From the NCBI RefSeq assembly GCF_030020805.1, contig NZ_CP125098.1, forward strand, positions 386,001 to 450,000: DNA of 64,000 nucleotides, in the 5' to 3' direction. The position numbers and the translations under genes were made by a program. The notes beneath the pieces are model-generated. The model had not been told where the DNA came from, made no database searches, and was given only the letters and a program-made list of their open reading frames with translations. This document shows, in pieces, positions 7,740-16,756 of the stretch (the first letter of the stretch is position 1; every line of letters starts with the position of its first letter). The DNA is from Paenibacillus sp. RC67 (lineage in GTDB: Bacteria; Bacillota; Bacilli; Paenibacillales; NBRC-103111).

Positions 7740-8084
7740 ATGGCTAAACCGGAGTTGGAATTTGTAGACTATCGTCAATTTGAAGAGGTACCTTTCAGCA
7801 AGGTGGAAGGCTTAACCGAAAGAGTCATTGCCAAAGACCCTGAATCGGGAGTAGCTACACGCATTCTTAGCTTTGCTCCGGGAACGGACACGACGCCTAA
7901 CGGAGTGCAGATTCATGACTTCTGGGAAGAGCTGTACATTATTGAAGGAACGCTGATCGATCTGACGCTGAACCAGGAATTTACGGCGGGAATGGTAGCT
8001 TGTCGCCCTCCTGGCATGGAGCACGGCCCTTGGGTTACCCCAACCGGGTGTAAAACATTTGAAGTTCGTTATTATTCCAAATAA
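7740..8084 (+). CDS. Small single-domain cupin protein
   Basis: A 114-residue cupin with the first motif around VQIHDFWEELYIIEGTLID and the second around ACRPPGMEHGPWVT. His and Glu residues suited to bind a metal are present. It resembles ChrR-like or anti-sigma-like cupins that in catabolic operons act as small dioxygenases, isomerases or sensors. GGAGGAGG in the end of the preceding gene serves as its ribosome binding site, so it is translationally linked to it. Confidence 0.75.
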   Translation: MAKPELEFVDYRQFEEVPFSKVEGLTERVIAKDPESGVATRILSFAPGTDTTPNGVQIHDFWEELYIIEGTLIDLTLNQEFTAGMVACRPPGMEHGPWVTPTGCKTFEVRYYSK

Positions 8085-8137
8085 GTCACTGAAAAGCAAA
8101 AGAGGTATCACAGACTGAACTTTAAGGGGTGGAGTTT

Positions 8138-9187
8138 ATGAAGCATATGAAAAAAGGAATGGGTTTGCTGTTGTCGTCGTTGTTTATGGTATCTGCACTG
8201 GCCGGTTGCGGTAACGCCAATGGAGGCGCAGACGGAAAAGCTGCTGGGAATACGGCATCAGGAGAAAAGAAAATCGTCTTGAAAATGGCCAACATTACAA
8301 AAGCGGACAGCCAGTTGAGCGTAACGCTGAAAAACATTGGCGAAGAGTTAAAAGCCAAAACAAACGGCCGTATTTCGCCTCAATATTTCCCTGGCGGCGA
8401 GCTCGGCAATGAAACCGATATGATGCAGCAGCTTAACACCGGAAGTATCCAAATGGCCGTCATTACGACGGCACAGCTTAGTAACTCCTCCCCTGCGTTC
8501 GGTGCCTGGCTGATGCCTTATTTGGTCGATACGCACGATCAAGCCTACAAGCTATGGACTAGTGATGAATCGATGCAGTTGTTTGATACGCTGAAAAACG
8601 AGAATGTGGTTGGCTTAGGCTACGCATCCTCCGGATTCCGTTACATTCTTGGAACCAAGCCTATACAAAGTGTGAAGGATTTGGAAGGTTACAAGCTGCG
8701 TACAACACCAAGCCCTACCATTCTGGACTATTGGAACGGTCTGAAAGCAGGTCCGACGCCAATGCCTCTGACTGATGTGTACACATCCCTGCAAACGGGT
8801 GTTATTAAAGGGGTAGACATTGATTCCGAGTCGTTGGCATCGGAGAAATTGACGGAAATTGCTAAAAACCTGAATGCCGACAAGCATATGTACTGGGCTG
8901 GCGGTATCTTAATCAACAAGGATCTGTGGAACAGCCTGTCTCCGGACGATCAAAAGCTGATTAAAGAAACGGTACTCGCAAAAACGAAACAAAACAGCGT
9001 AGACATTCAAAAAAATGAAGACAAACTATTAAGCGAAGCTAAAACCAAAATGGGCTTGACGCTGAATGAGGTCAAACGCGAGGAATACGATCCGATTGTA
9101 AAATCGGTCAGAGAAACGTGGAGCAAGAAATCGCCTGAAATCGCGAAATTCCTAGAAAAAGCTGACAAAATCAAACAAGAGAAGTAG
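8138..9187 (+). CDS. TRAP transporter substrate-binding lipoprotein (DctP family)
   Basis: A 349-residue DctP-type solute receptor. A lipoprotein signal peptide ends with the lipobox LAGC (Cys about residue 24). TRAP-family features follow, such as FPGGELGNETDMMQQLNTGSIQM, FRYILGTKPI and LEGYKLRTTPSPTILDYWNGL; the Arg in KLRTT is the usual carboxylate-binding Arg. It should bind an organic acid outside the cell. I start at ATG 8138 after AAGGGGTGGA rather than the GTG at 8129. It forms a complete TRAP system with the next two genes. Confidence 0.9.
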   Translation: MKHMKKGMGLLLSSLFMVSALAGCGNANGGADGKAAGNTASGEKKIVLKMANITKADSQLSVTLKNIGEELKAKTNGRISPQYFPGGELGNETDMMQQLNTGSIQMAVITTAQLSNSSPAFGAWLMPYLVDTHDQAYKLWTSDESMQLFDTLKNENVVGLGYASSGFRYILGTKPIQSVKDLEGYKLRTTPSPTILDYWNGLKAGPTPMPLTDVYTSLQTGVIKGVDIDSESLASEKLTEIAKNLNADKHMYWAGGILINKDLWNSLSPDDQKLIKETVLAKTKQNSVDIQKNEDKLLSEAKTKMGLTLNEVKREEYDPIVKSVRETWSKKSPEIAKFLEKADKIKQEK

Positions 9188-9195
9188 GTGCTTTC

Positions 9196-9726
9196 ATGAG
9201 CGACAGACCTGCAGGACGCAGCCCCTTCTCGTTAATCACCCTCGCGCTTGATAAGTTTCTCATATGGGTTAGTATTGCGGTTGGGGCTGTATTGGCCATT
9301 AACATGATCGTGGCCGTGTTTTATCGATATGTGTTGAGTTCGCCCATCTTTTGGGCGGATGAGCTCTCTTTGTACCTGTTTTGTTGGGCAACCTTTCTAG
9401 GCGCTTGTTTAGCCGTGAAACGTTCGGACATGGCTGCGGTGACGTTCTTGCTCAACCGTCTTCCTGAACGAGGGCGCATTTTCGGTTCGATGCTGATACA
9501 ACTTAGCATTTTGTTCTTTGCTGTCGTCATGGGCTACTACTCCATGATTTGGATCATGAGCCCAAGCGTTATGAACCTGTTATCTCCAGCATTGTCTATG
9601 AAAATGTGGAAGCTGTATGTCATCGTGCCGATATCCATGCTCTGCATGGCCGTGTTTACGATTGAACACATCGTTCATTTGCTGCAGGACCTCTTTATCG
9701 GTAAAAAAGGAGGTGCGGCACAATGA
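9196..9726 (+). CDS. TRAP transporter small permease (DctQ family)
   Basis: A 176-residue membrane protein with four predicted helices and the family pattern FYRYVLSSPIFWADELSLYLFCWATFLGACLAVKR (shown by FYRYVL, WADELS and the Lys-Arg end). It forms the membrane complex with the large permease, whose start overlaps its stop by 4 bases, so translation is coupled. Confidence 0.9.
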   Translation: MSDRPAGRSPFSLITLALDKFLIWVSIAVGAVLAINMIVAVFYRYVLSSPIFWADELSLYLFCWATFLGACLAVKRSDMAAVTFLLNRLPERGRIFGSMLIQLSILFFAVVMGYYSMIWIMSPSVMNLLSPALSMKMWKLYVIVPISMLCMAVFTIEHIVHLLQDLFIGKKGGAAQ

Positions 9727-11000
9727 GTTCTGCTGCTGGCTTTGTCCTTCTGCTCTTCATTGGGGTTCCTGTTGCTTTCGTGCTCGGGATAACCACTTTA
9801 ATTTATGTTTTTTCCACGGGTAATATAGCTTCACTGCAGTCCTTGCCTTCCAAGCTGTTTAACGGCTTGCAAAATTTCGGCTTCGTAGCGATCCCGATGT
9901 TCGTCCTGCTGGGAGAGATTATGAACCGCGGAGGGATTACGAATCGCTTGATTCATTTCGCTACCGTCATCTTCGGCCATTTACGCGGAGGACTTGCTTA
10001 CGTTAACGTAGTAGCCAATATGTTCTTGGCGGCAATCGTTGGCTCGTCCAATGTACAAACGGCTATTATGAGTAAAGTTATCGTTCCTGAGATGGAGAAG
10101 CAGGGCTATAACAAGGAATTCAGTACGGCCCTCACGGCGAGTGCCTCCATTATGGGTCCCTTAATTCCTCCGAGCATGCCGTTTATTATTTACGGGGTTA
10201 CCTCAGGCGTTTCGATAGGTAGTCTGTTCTTTGCGGGAATTATCCCAGGTATTTTGTTCGCACTCGGTTTCGGTATCATCATCTATGTCACCTTTAGAAA
10301 AACAAAAGGCAACAAGATGGAACGAAGCTCTGCGAAGGAAATCGTGCAAAGCTTGATTGGTGTTGTTCCAGCGCTCCTTATTCCCGTTCTTATTATGGTA
10401 GGTATCACGACGGGGATATTTACAGCTACGGAATCCGCTGCGGTTGCTGTGTTTGTCGCCATTCTTGTAGGAGCCTTCCTGTACAAGGAATTGAAGCTAA
10501 AGGATGTTCCGGGTATCCTGGTTCGTACGATTATTACAACTTCATCGGTATCCTTTTTGCTAGCGACGACGAATATTTTCGGTTGGGTACTGCATCTTCA
10601 AGGCATTCCGCACATGATTGCAGAGGTTTTCCTGAATCTTGCCGGAAGTACGTTCATGTTCCTCATTCTTCTTAATATTTTGCTGATCGTTATCGGTACT
10701 TTCCTTGAGGGAGTCGCAGGGATCATCTTCCTGACGCCGATTTTGCTGCCGATTGCAGCCCAGTTCGGTGTAGATCCAATCCACTTGGGCGCCATTATCG
10801 TCATTAACCTGACCATTGGGTTGATGCATCCACCTTTTGGTACGGTATTGTTTATCGCTTCGGCTACAACCGGGGTTACCGTAGAACGGCTTACAATAAA
10901 GTTAATCCCATTCTTGCTCGTCATGTTCGCGATTTTGCTGCTGATCACTTACGTGCCATGGACGACCACGTTCATTCCAAGCGTATTTGCTCCTAAATAG
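9723..11000 (+). CDS. TRAP transporter large permease (DctM family)
   Basis: A 425-residue membrane protein with about 12 helices. DctM features include FVAIPMFVLLGEIMNRGG, a SSNVQTAIMSKVIVPEM segment, ASASIMGPLIPPSMPFIIYG and GLMHPPFGTVLF. It drives sodium-coupled uptake of the acid bound by the DctP protein. It is the last intact gene of the operon. There is no clear terminator after it; instead a chemoreceptor gene remnant begins 20 bases downstream. Confidence 0.92.
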   Translation: MSSAAGFVLLLFIGVPVAFVLGITTLIYVFSTGNIASLQSLPSKLFNGLQNFGFVAIPMFVLLGEIMNRGGITNRLIHFATVIFGHLRGGLAYVNVVANMFLAAIVGSSNVQTAIMSKVIVPEMEKQGYNKEFSTALTASASIMGPLIPPSMPFIIYGVTSGVSIGSLFFAGIIPGILFALGFGIIIYVTFRKTKGNKMERSSAKEIVQSLIGVVPALLIPVLIMVGITTGIFTATESAAVAVFVAILVGAFLYKELKLKDVPGILVRTIITTSSVSFLLATTNIFGWVLHLQGIPHMIAEVFLNLAGSTFMFLILLNILLIVIGTFLEGVAGIIFLTPILLPIAAQFGVDPIHLGAIIVINLTIGLMHPPFGTVLFIASATTGVTVERLTIKLIPFLLVMFAILLLITYVPWTTTFIPSVFAPK

Positions 11001-11019
11001 AAAAAAAGTAAGGAATAAA

Positions 11020-11115
11020 GGCAAATATGGATACGCTGAGCTGTTATCCTCCGCTCAATCCTTGGAAATGCTGGCGGAGCAGCTGCAGAAGGCTATTGTT
11101 CACTTCGAGGTTTGA
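11020..11115 (+). pseudogene. C-terminal remnant of a methyl-accepting chemotaxis protein gene
   Basis: The frame read from 11020 encodes 31 residues ending in ELLSSAQSLEMLAEQLQKAI then VHFEV and a stop. This matches the usual end of chemotaxis receptors (repeated small residues, LAEQLQ, final FxV). There is no start codon or upstream domain: the reading begins directly after the TRAP permease gene. A deletion probably removed the rest of the receptor gene. The identification rests on a short stretch, so confidence is moderate. Confidence 0.45.
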
Positions 11116-11140
11116 AGCGTGGCATGGCTGCAAATAAGTA

Positions 11141-11184
11141 GAAAGAGCCGAGAGATGAGGTATTACGCCTCGTTTTCTCGACTC
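11141..11184 (-). terminator. Probable terminator of the 55-residue protein gene
   Basis: The minus strand carries stem GAGTCGAGA/TCTCGGCTC (plus 11176-11184 and 11145-11153) with an inner CGAGGC/CCTC stem, then CTTTCTACTT. The T-run is weak. Confidence 0.5.
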
Positions 11185-11189
11185 CTTGC

Positions 11190-11357
11190 TTATTGTCCGC
11201 CTGTACGAACACGGATAACGCCTAGCTCATTGGCATTGATAGCGAAGGCATTACCCCCTTGACCGACGCTTGCGTTAGCGGTTTGTTTGGCTCGGAATTT
11301 GGTTTTGCTGTTATCTAATTGGACGTTGTTAACGGATTTGTGTTTTCTTCTCCCCAT
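11190..11357 (-). CDS. Small basic hypothetical protein, 55 residues
   Basis: A 55-residue ORF beginning MGRRKHKSVNNVQLDN and ending GVIRVRTGGQ. It starts with ATG 8 bases after a very strong AGGAGGTGG (minus strand, near 11366-11370). The protein is Lys/Arg-rich at the N-terminus and Asn/Gly/Ala-rich in the middle, with no membrane segment or Cys. The ribosome binding site, the terminator-like hairpin after it and its place in an otherwise empty gap support a real gene. I do not recognise the family. Confidence 0.6.
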   Translation of the reverse strand: MGRRKHKSVNNVQLDNSKTKFRAKQTANASVGQGGNAFAINANELGVIRVRTGGQ

Positions 11358-11638
11358 AAGTACCACCTCCTATACAAAATATGCTCGTAATCTAGCATTG
11401 GAGTCGGCGAATGGAGAAGGCTTACTAGTCTATTTTGCATAGGAATCCTATTCGTTCTGGAGGAACCTGGTGATGTATGAGGAATGCTTTACTTTCCTGG
11501 GGAAAGCAGGTAAGATCGAATTAAACTTAAATATGTGGAATTTTAGGAGGAGCCTGTCACCAAGGGGCTCTTTTTGCGTTTTTTTCACATAAGAATGCAG
11601 ATTTTGGTGAAAATTATCAAAATAAAAGGGGAGGAAGT
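11358..11638. other. Intergenic region with a terminator-like leader
   Basis: It lies between the divergent 55-residue gene and the transporter gene at 11639. A terminator-like hairpin (GAGCC 11550-11554 with GGCTC 11566-11570, then T5) sits about 65 bases before the transporter. It could end an unseen transcript or form a leader attenuator. I could not fit a named riboswitch to 11440-11575. Confidence 0.3.
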
Positions 11639-12919
11639 ATGGAACAGCAAGCTATTTTGGCAATAGGGATCTTTTTAATTATTTATGCACTCATCATTTC
11701 TGAAAAAATACATCGTACCATTCTCGCCATCATAGGCGCCGTTCTCATGATTGCCTTGGGAATCGTGAATCAGGAGACCGCTATTCACCATATTGATTTC
11801 AATACGATCGGTTTGCTGGTCGGCATGATGATTATTGTAGGGATTACGGCGGAAACGGGACTGTTCAAATATGTCGCTCTGAAGGCGGCTAAGCTGGCTA
11901 AAGGAAAGCCAACCCGAATTATGGTAGCCCTGGTGATTCTGACGGCCGTTGGTTCTGCATTTCTTGATAATGTGACGACTGTGCTGCTCATGGTTCCGGT
12001 TACTTTAAGTATTACAAGGCAGCTGCGAATTAATCCGATACCGTTTCTTCTGACGCAAATTATTGCTTCAAATGTGGGGGGGACGGCGACGCTAATAGGA
12101 GACCCGCCGAACATTATGATCGGCAGCGCGGTGAAAGAGCTGACGTTTATGGCTTTTATCGTGAATTTGGCCCCCATAGCCATCATTATTATGGTGACGT
12201 ATATACCTTTGTTTCTTATGATGTTCCGCAAGCAGATTCGATCGACTCCCGAACTCCAACAAAGCATTATGGAATTGGACGAGAAATCGATGATAACAGA
12301 CAGCAAGCTGCTGAAAAAATGCCTGTTCGCTCTCGGAATAACCATTTTAGGCTTTTTTCTTCATCAGGCGCTACATTTGGAATCGGCGACGGTTGCCCTT
12401 GCAGGTGCGTTTCTGCTGCTTCTGCTAACGGGAGAGAGGATGCTGGAAAAAGCGTTTCACAGTGTGGAATGGGTTACGTTATTTTTCTTCGTCGGCTTGT
12501 TCGTTCTGGTTGCTGGTTTGGTGGAAACCGGGGTTATTGCCAAGCTCGCCAAGCAGGCGGTTGAGCTTACTGGAGGGGATTTGTTCGCTTCTTCCATGCT
12601 AATTCTGTGGCTTAGTGCGATCGCCTCGGCATTTCTGGACAATATTCCGTTCGTAGCTACGATGATCCCCATGATTCAAGAGATGGGGACGATGGGTGTC
12701 GATAACCTGGAGCCGTTGTGGTGGAGTCTTGCGCTAGGCGCTTGCCTGGGCGGAAATGGAACGTTGATCGGCGCCAGCGCAAATCTGGTCGTTGCTGGAT
12801 TAGCGAGCAAGGAAGGGTATCCGATAACTTTCGTTAAATACTTGAAGTACGGATTTCCGTTAATGATTTTATCTATCCTGCTATCCAGCGTTTATATTTA
12901 CTTGCGATATCTAATATAA
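11639..12919 (+). CDS. ArsB/NhaD-type (SLC13-like) ion transporter
   Basis: A 426-residue membrane protein with about 11-12 helices of the ion-transporter superfamily (ArsB, NhaD, P-protein). Two inverted halves each hold the family hairpin: SAFLDNVTTVLLMVPVT with GGTATLIGDPPNIMIGSAV, and SAFLDNIPFVATMIPM with GGNGTLIGASANLVVAGLA. The DPPN motif is shared with arsenite, citrate and sodium/proton members, so the substrate is uncertain. AAAAGGGGAGGAAGT precedes the start. There are no ars genes nearby, so sodium/proton or anion transport is more likely than arsenite (inference). Confidence 0.85.
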   Translation: MEQQAILAIGIFLIIYALIISEKIHRTILAIIGAVLMIALGIVNQETAIHHIDFNTIGLLVGMMIIVGITAETGLFKYVALKAAKLAKGKPTRIMVALVILTAVGSAFLDNVTTVLLMVPVTLSITRQLRINPIPFLLTQIIASNVGGTATLIGDPPNIMIGSAVKELTFMAFIVNLAPIAIIIMVTYIPLFLMMFRKQIRSTPELQQSIMELDEKSMITDSKLLKKCLFALGITILGFFLHQALHLESATVALAGAFLLLLLTGERMLEKAFHSVEWVTLFFFVGLFVLVAGLVETGVIAKLAKQAVELTGGDLFASSMLILWLSAIASAFLDNIPFVATMIPMIQEMGTMGVDNLEPLWWSLALGACLGGNGTLIGASANLVVAGLASKEGYPITFVKYLKYGFPLMILSILLSSVYIYLRYLI

Positions 12920-12939
12920 AACAAAGGTTGGTGAAGGTT

Positions 12940-13218
12940 ATGCTAGCTTACACCTACGACGAACAACAGATTGAGCTAAGCGAAACGGCAAATGAAGGAG
13001 ATGTAGAATTTCGTATTCGTGTCATCGGGAATGAGTCTTTTGATCAAGAAATGAAAGCAGTCCAGAATGATTTTGAGCATAATGAAGTGCTGACGGATGT
13101 GTTTTTCTATGCTTACAAGGATCATTCCTATCAATTCATTGTCAGGCAGGATTATTATACTGACTTTATTCTAGCTTTGCTGAAGCACCGCATCCTCAGA
13201 AGCGTGGAATGGAAGTAA
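12940..13218 (+). CDS. Hypothetical protein, 92 residues
   Basis: A small acidic protein beginning MLAYTYDEQQIELSE, with an alternating beta/alpha look and a C-terminal helix ALLKHRILRSVEW. It has no signal or membrane segment. I place the start at ATG 12940; in-frame TTG and GTG codons upstream (12928, 12931) are less likely. It directly follows the transporter and may be co-transcribed. Family not recognised. Confidence 0.65.
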   Translation: MLAYTYDEQQIELSETANEGDVEFRIRVIGNESFDQEMKAVQNDFEHNEVLTDVFFYAYKDHSYQFIVRQDYYTDFILALLKHRILRSVEWK

Positions 13219-13233
13219 GGGAAGCCCGTACGG

Positions 13234-14976
13234 CTAGCCTGCATCTTGACTCAGCTTCCAGAATACGCCGCCTTGCCGCTGTAACAATTCATTCGTAGAG
13301 CCTGCCTCAGCAAGAGTACCATCTTCTAGAACCAAGATATGATCGGACAGCTTGGTAACAGACAGACGATGCGTAATGAAGATTAAGGTAGAGCCCTTCA
13401 AGCTTGTAGTTAAGCGGTTCAGAAGCCGCTGCTCTGTAACTAGGTCTAAAGCGGAGGTGGCTTCGTCGAGAATAAGAATCGACGGCTTGCGCAGCAAAGC
13501 CCGGGCGATGCTGATTCGTTGACGCTCCCCTCCGGATAAGGAGAAGCCTTGCTCTCCTACCCTGGTGTTCAAACCATCCGGCAGGGTAGACAGCCAATCC
13601 TCCAGCTCGGCAAGTTTAATGGCTTCGCTAACTTGATCGGGATGCGTGTCCTCACAGCTGTATACAATGTTGTCCAGGATTGTACCGCTGCGAAGCATAG
13701 CATCCTGGGTTACACAGAGGAGGTGTCGACGAAGCCAACCGTTGTCAAGCTCGTTTAGCGGGACGCCGCCGACACGCAGTGTACCTGCGGTGGGCTCATC
13801 AAGTCCGAGCAGCAAATCGGCGAGCGTGGATTTGCCTGAACCTCGATGCCCTGCGATGGAGACTATCATACCGGCAGGGATGCGGAAGCTGATTTCGTTC
13901 AAGGCGGTGCGTTCCCCATAAGAATAAGAGATTTGCTCCGCTTGGATAGAGAAATCGCTAGCGGATGCAGTGCAGCAGCTATTTTTATCCGATAGGGGAA
14001 TGGCAATATCAGCCACTCGCTCAACAGCGGAAGCTGCCTTTTTGCCGGACATATAAGTATCCAACAGAGTAATGGCGAAGGGACGAACCCAATTATACAC
14101 AGCGATGAATGCGACGAGAGAGCCTAACGTTATTTCACCGTTTATTACAGCCATCCCCCCTCCATAGTACATGACCACGAGGAAGGCGGAAGTAAGGAAC
14201 ACATAGATCAGCTGCGTCAGATGCTCATAGAGCATGCTGCGGCTCGTGTGACTCCATTCTTCTTTCAAGCAAGCTGCGATGGTTCCGAGTGCGTTACTCT
14301 CTATTCCGGCGGCTTTAATAAAATGCGCTCCGGTAATGATTTCTCTCATGGATTCGGTCACGCGGGACGTCTGTTTCGCCGTGTCAGCTGTCCTTTGCTT
14401 CATGCGCTGCCCGAGTCTCGTTATTAGTACGGCATGGGCTCCCCATAAGACCAAGATAATTAGAGCCAGCTTCCAATAAAGATACAGCATGACGACGCCT
14501 CCGGCCGTGATGCTGATGGTTAGCCAGCACATCCACATCAGGCTGCCTGTGGCGAAGTCTGCGATGCTCTTCGTATCGTCCAGAGTGCGGGTAATAAGAT
14601 CGCCGTGCTGCCGCTTCCGAATCCAGGAGAGCGGTCGATGCTGAATGCTATCGAACAAGTCGGCACGCCCCTTTCCCGCGAGGCGAAGCAGCGCCTTGTC
14701 CGCAAAAATCTCAAGTACAATCATAGCGCTCCCAACGATAGGCACCAGAGCAATCCCGATGCTGACCCAGAGAAGCAAATTCCAATCTTTCTGGGGAAGC
14801 AGCTGCTCCAACACATATTTCGTCATGATCGGAGGGATCAGAAATAGAAGGCTGCGGACAAGGACGTTACATAAATTAAGGGTCAGCATCCAACGATGGG
14901 AATAGAGCTGTCGTCGAATGTAGGTGCGAATTGCTGCGCTCTGTTGTTGGGCGGGGCTAAGTGATGCATTAGACAT
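13234..14976 (-). CDS. ABC exporter half-transporter, second subunit of a heterodimer
   Basis: A 580-residue exporter with a six-helix membrane domain and a C-terminal ATPase: Walker A GHRGSGKSTL, signature LSGGERQRISIARALL, Walker B ILILDEATSALD and a switch His in ITHRLS. The start at 14976 follows GAGGTGAT and overlaps the end of the upstream ABC gene by 8 bases; longer forms would read back into that gene. The two subunits are probably translated together and form a BmrC/BmrD-type multidrug or peptide exporter (inference). Confidence 0.9.
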   Translation of the reverse strand: MSNASLSPAQQQSAAIRTYIRRQLYSHRWMLTLNLCNVLVRSLLFLIPPIMTKYVLEQLLPQKDWNLLLWVSIGIALVPIVGSAMIVLEIFADKALLRLAGKGRADLFDSIQHRPLSWIRKRQHGDLITRTLDDTKSIADFATGSLMWMCWLTISITAGGVVMLYLYWKLALIILVLWGAHAVLITRLGQRMKQRTADTAKQTSRVTESMREIITGAHFIKAAGIESNALGTIAACLKEEWSHTSRSMLYEHLTQLIYVFLTSAFLVVMYYGGGMAVINGEITLGSLVAFIAVYNWVRPFAITLLDTYMSGKKAASAVERVADIAIPLSDKNSCCTASASDFSIQAEQISYSYGERTALNEISFRIPAGMIVSIAGHRGSGKSTLADLLLGLDEPTAGTLRVGGVPLNELDNGWLRRHLLCVTQDAMLRSGTILDNIVYSCEDTHPDQVSEAIKLAELEDWLSTLPDGLNTRVGEQGFSLSGGERQRISIARALLRKPSILILDEATSALDLVTEQRLLNRLTTSLKGSTLIFITHRLSVTKLSDHILVLEDGTLAEAGSTNELLQRQGGVFWKLSQDAG

Positions 14977-16756
14977 AGGAGAGATCACCTCGTTCCCGTT
15001 GATGTTCCACAGCTTGACCTGACTCGGCCTGCTGAAGCTCACTAAACCATAGCTTGGCGTATACGCTGTCCTGCTCCAGCAGCAGCTCGTCATGGGTCCC
15101 GACCTGGATTAATTGCCCTTGATCGATGACGAAGATGCGGTCCGCCAAGCGAGCTCCCCTCAAGCGGTGAGTCACGCTAATACGTGTCGTCCGCTGCATT
15201 TGTTTTTCTAGTGCATGCAGGACGAGAGCCTCACTAGTCTGATCAAGGGAGGAGGTAGCTTCATCAAGCAGCAGCAGGTCAGGCTGCTTCAATAGGACGC
15301 GGATCAAGCCGACCAGCTGTCGCTGGCCACCTGAGAGCGAGGAGCCGCCGTCTCCAATGACGGTGTCATACCCGTCCGGAAGCCTGGCTGCGATGTCTTC
15401 GGCACCTAGTGCTTGCATCCACGCCTCCACTTCGGACCGTTCCGCTGGATGAAGCAGCGTCAGGTTGTTGAGCAGCGTTTCACGGAACAGGACGGGTTCC
15501 TGCGTCATATAGCCAACCCTTCTTCGCAGATGCGTTGCATCGAGCTTGTGAAGCGGGATGCCGCCGATCCTAATTTCACCGGCAGATGGTTCTTGCAGCC
15601 GGGTCAGCAGCTTGAGCAGGGTGCTTTTGCCGGCTCCGCTCGGCCCTACTATGGCGATGTGTTCTCCGGGCTGAATGGTAAAGGAAACATCGTTCAATAT
15701 TGTTCCCCGTTCCTTCAGCACCGTTACGTTGTGGAAGGAAATCGGCAGTTCTCTATCATCCGGCAGCTGCTGGAGCCCGGTTCTTTTTCCTGGCTCAACG
15801 GGGAGATGCACATACTCCAGCAGCCCTTGAATGCGCAAGCGGATATCCGCCAAGACAACGAATAGGCCGAAGAACGTGCGGACCGGGGCGTTGAGAGCCG
15901 GGATAAAGGCGATGATGGTCATCAATTGGCCGAAGGTAACATTCCCCATCATGACCTGCCAGCCAACGAACAAGAACACAAGCGCTGGTGCCAGAGCATC
16001 GGGAATTCGCGGGAAGCCTTTGTAGGTAGCGTTAATAATTCCCTCCTGATACGAAAGCGCCGCCCAATGCTGCTGCTCAGCGTGAAACTGGTTGTATTCC
16101 TGCTTCTCCGTGCCGAATATTTTAATCTGCTTGATAGATTCCAGCTTTTCGAGCAGGCTTTGCCGCAGGACGGCATTGTGTAAAATGAGCTGTTTTCTCG
16201 AGTGGCTTCGTTTTTTAGCGAAGAAGTAGACCGGAATGAACAGCACGACATAACAGCCGATAATCATGACCGTTATAGGCCAGTAAATATTCGAGATGAC
16301 TATTATAGCGGTGCAGGCCAGCAGCCATTCCTGAACGAATCCGGGCAGAGTAAATAGTCCGAACTTCTGGATGGTGCGGATATCCTGGATGCATCTTTGC
16401 AGCATTTCACCTCTAGGCGTTCGGACGAAGAAATCCGCAGAAGTATTCAAAATAGCGGATAAGGAATTATGAATCCATTCGTAGGTGAGCTGAATCATGG
16501 CCTTGGTGGATACATACTTCCGAATAACGATGAACAGCTCGTTGAATAGCAGCGAAGCCAACAGAAATCCGGCCAGCCGCGGGAGACCTGTGCTTGGCTG
16601 CTTCGTGAGTTCATCAATGATTCGTCCGATGTACACAGGAGATAACGCGCTGCACATGGTGACTGCTATCGTCAAAAGCGATACGAGCAGAAGCGTCCCT
16701 TTGGAGCGAAGGAGCTGTTTGGTGAAAAAGGTAAGCCATTCTGGAAAAGGAAACAA
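14969..16756 (-). CDS. ABC exporter half-transporter, first subunit of a heterodimer
   Basis: A 595-residue exporter with six membrane helices (residues about 20-310) and an ATPase with Walker A GPSGAGKST, signature LSGGQRQLVGLIRVLL, Walker B LLLLDEATSSLD and switch His in SVTHRL. The likely start is the TTG at 16756 with GGGAG about 12 bases before it; no upstream ATG is available. The companion subunit follows with an 8-base overlap. No regulator gene is adjacent. Confidence 0.88.
   Translation of the reverse strand: MFPFPEWLTFFTKQLLRSKGTLLLVSLLTIAVTMCSALSPVYIGRIIDELTKQPSTGLPRLAGFLLASLLFNELFIVIRKYVSTKAMIQLTYEWIHNSLSAILNTSADFFVRTPRGEMLQRCIQDIRTIQKFGLFTLPGFVQEWLLACTAIIVISNIYWPITVMIIGCYVVLFIPVYFFAKKRSHSRKQLILHNAVLRQSLLEKLESIKQIKIFGTEKQEYNQFHAEQQHWAALSYQEGIINATYKGFPRIPDALAPALVFLFVGWQVMMGNVTFGQLMTIIAFIPALNAPVRTFFGLFVVLADIRLRIQGLLEYVHLPVEPGKRTGLQQLPDDRELPISFHNVTVLKERGTILNDVSFTIQPGEHIAIVGPSGAGKSTLLKLLTRLQEPSAGEIRIGGIPLHKLDATHLRRRVGYMTQEPVLFRETLLNNLTLLHPAERSEVEAWMQALGAEDIAARLPDGYDTVIGDGGSSLSGGQRQLVGLIRVLLKQPDLLLLDEATSSLDQTSEALVLHALEKQMQRTTRISVTHRLRGARLADRIFVIDQGQLIQVGTHDELLLEQDSVYAKLWFSELQQAESGQAVEHQRERGDLSYV

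Noticed and set aside
11440..11575. Possible ion-sensing riboswitch before the ArsB/NhaD-type transporter
   Set aside because: A terminator-like hairpin is present, but I could not match the sequence to a known aptamer core, so only the hairpin is recorded.
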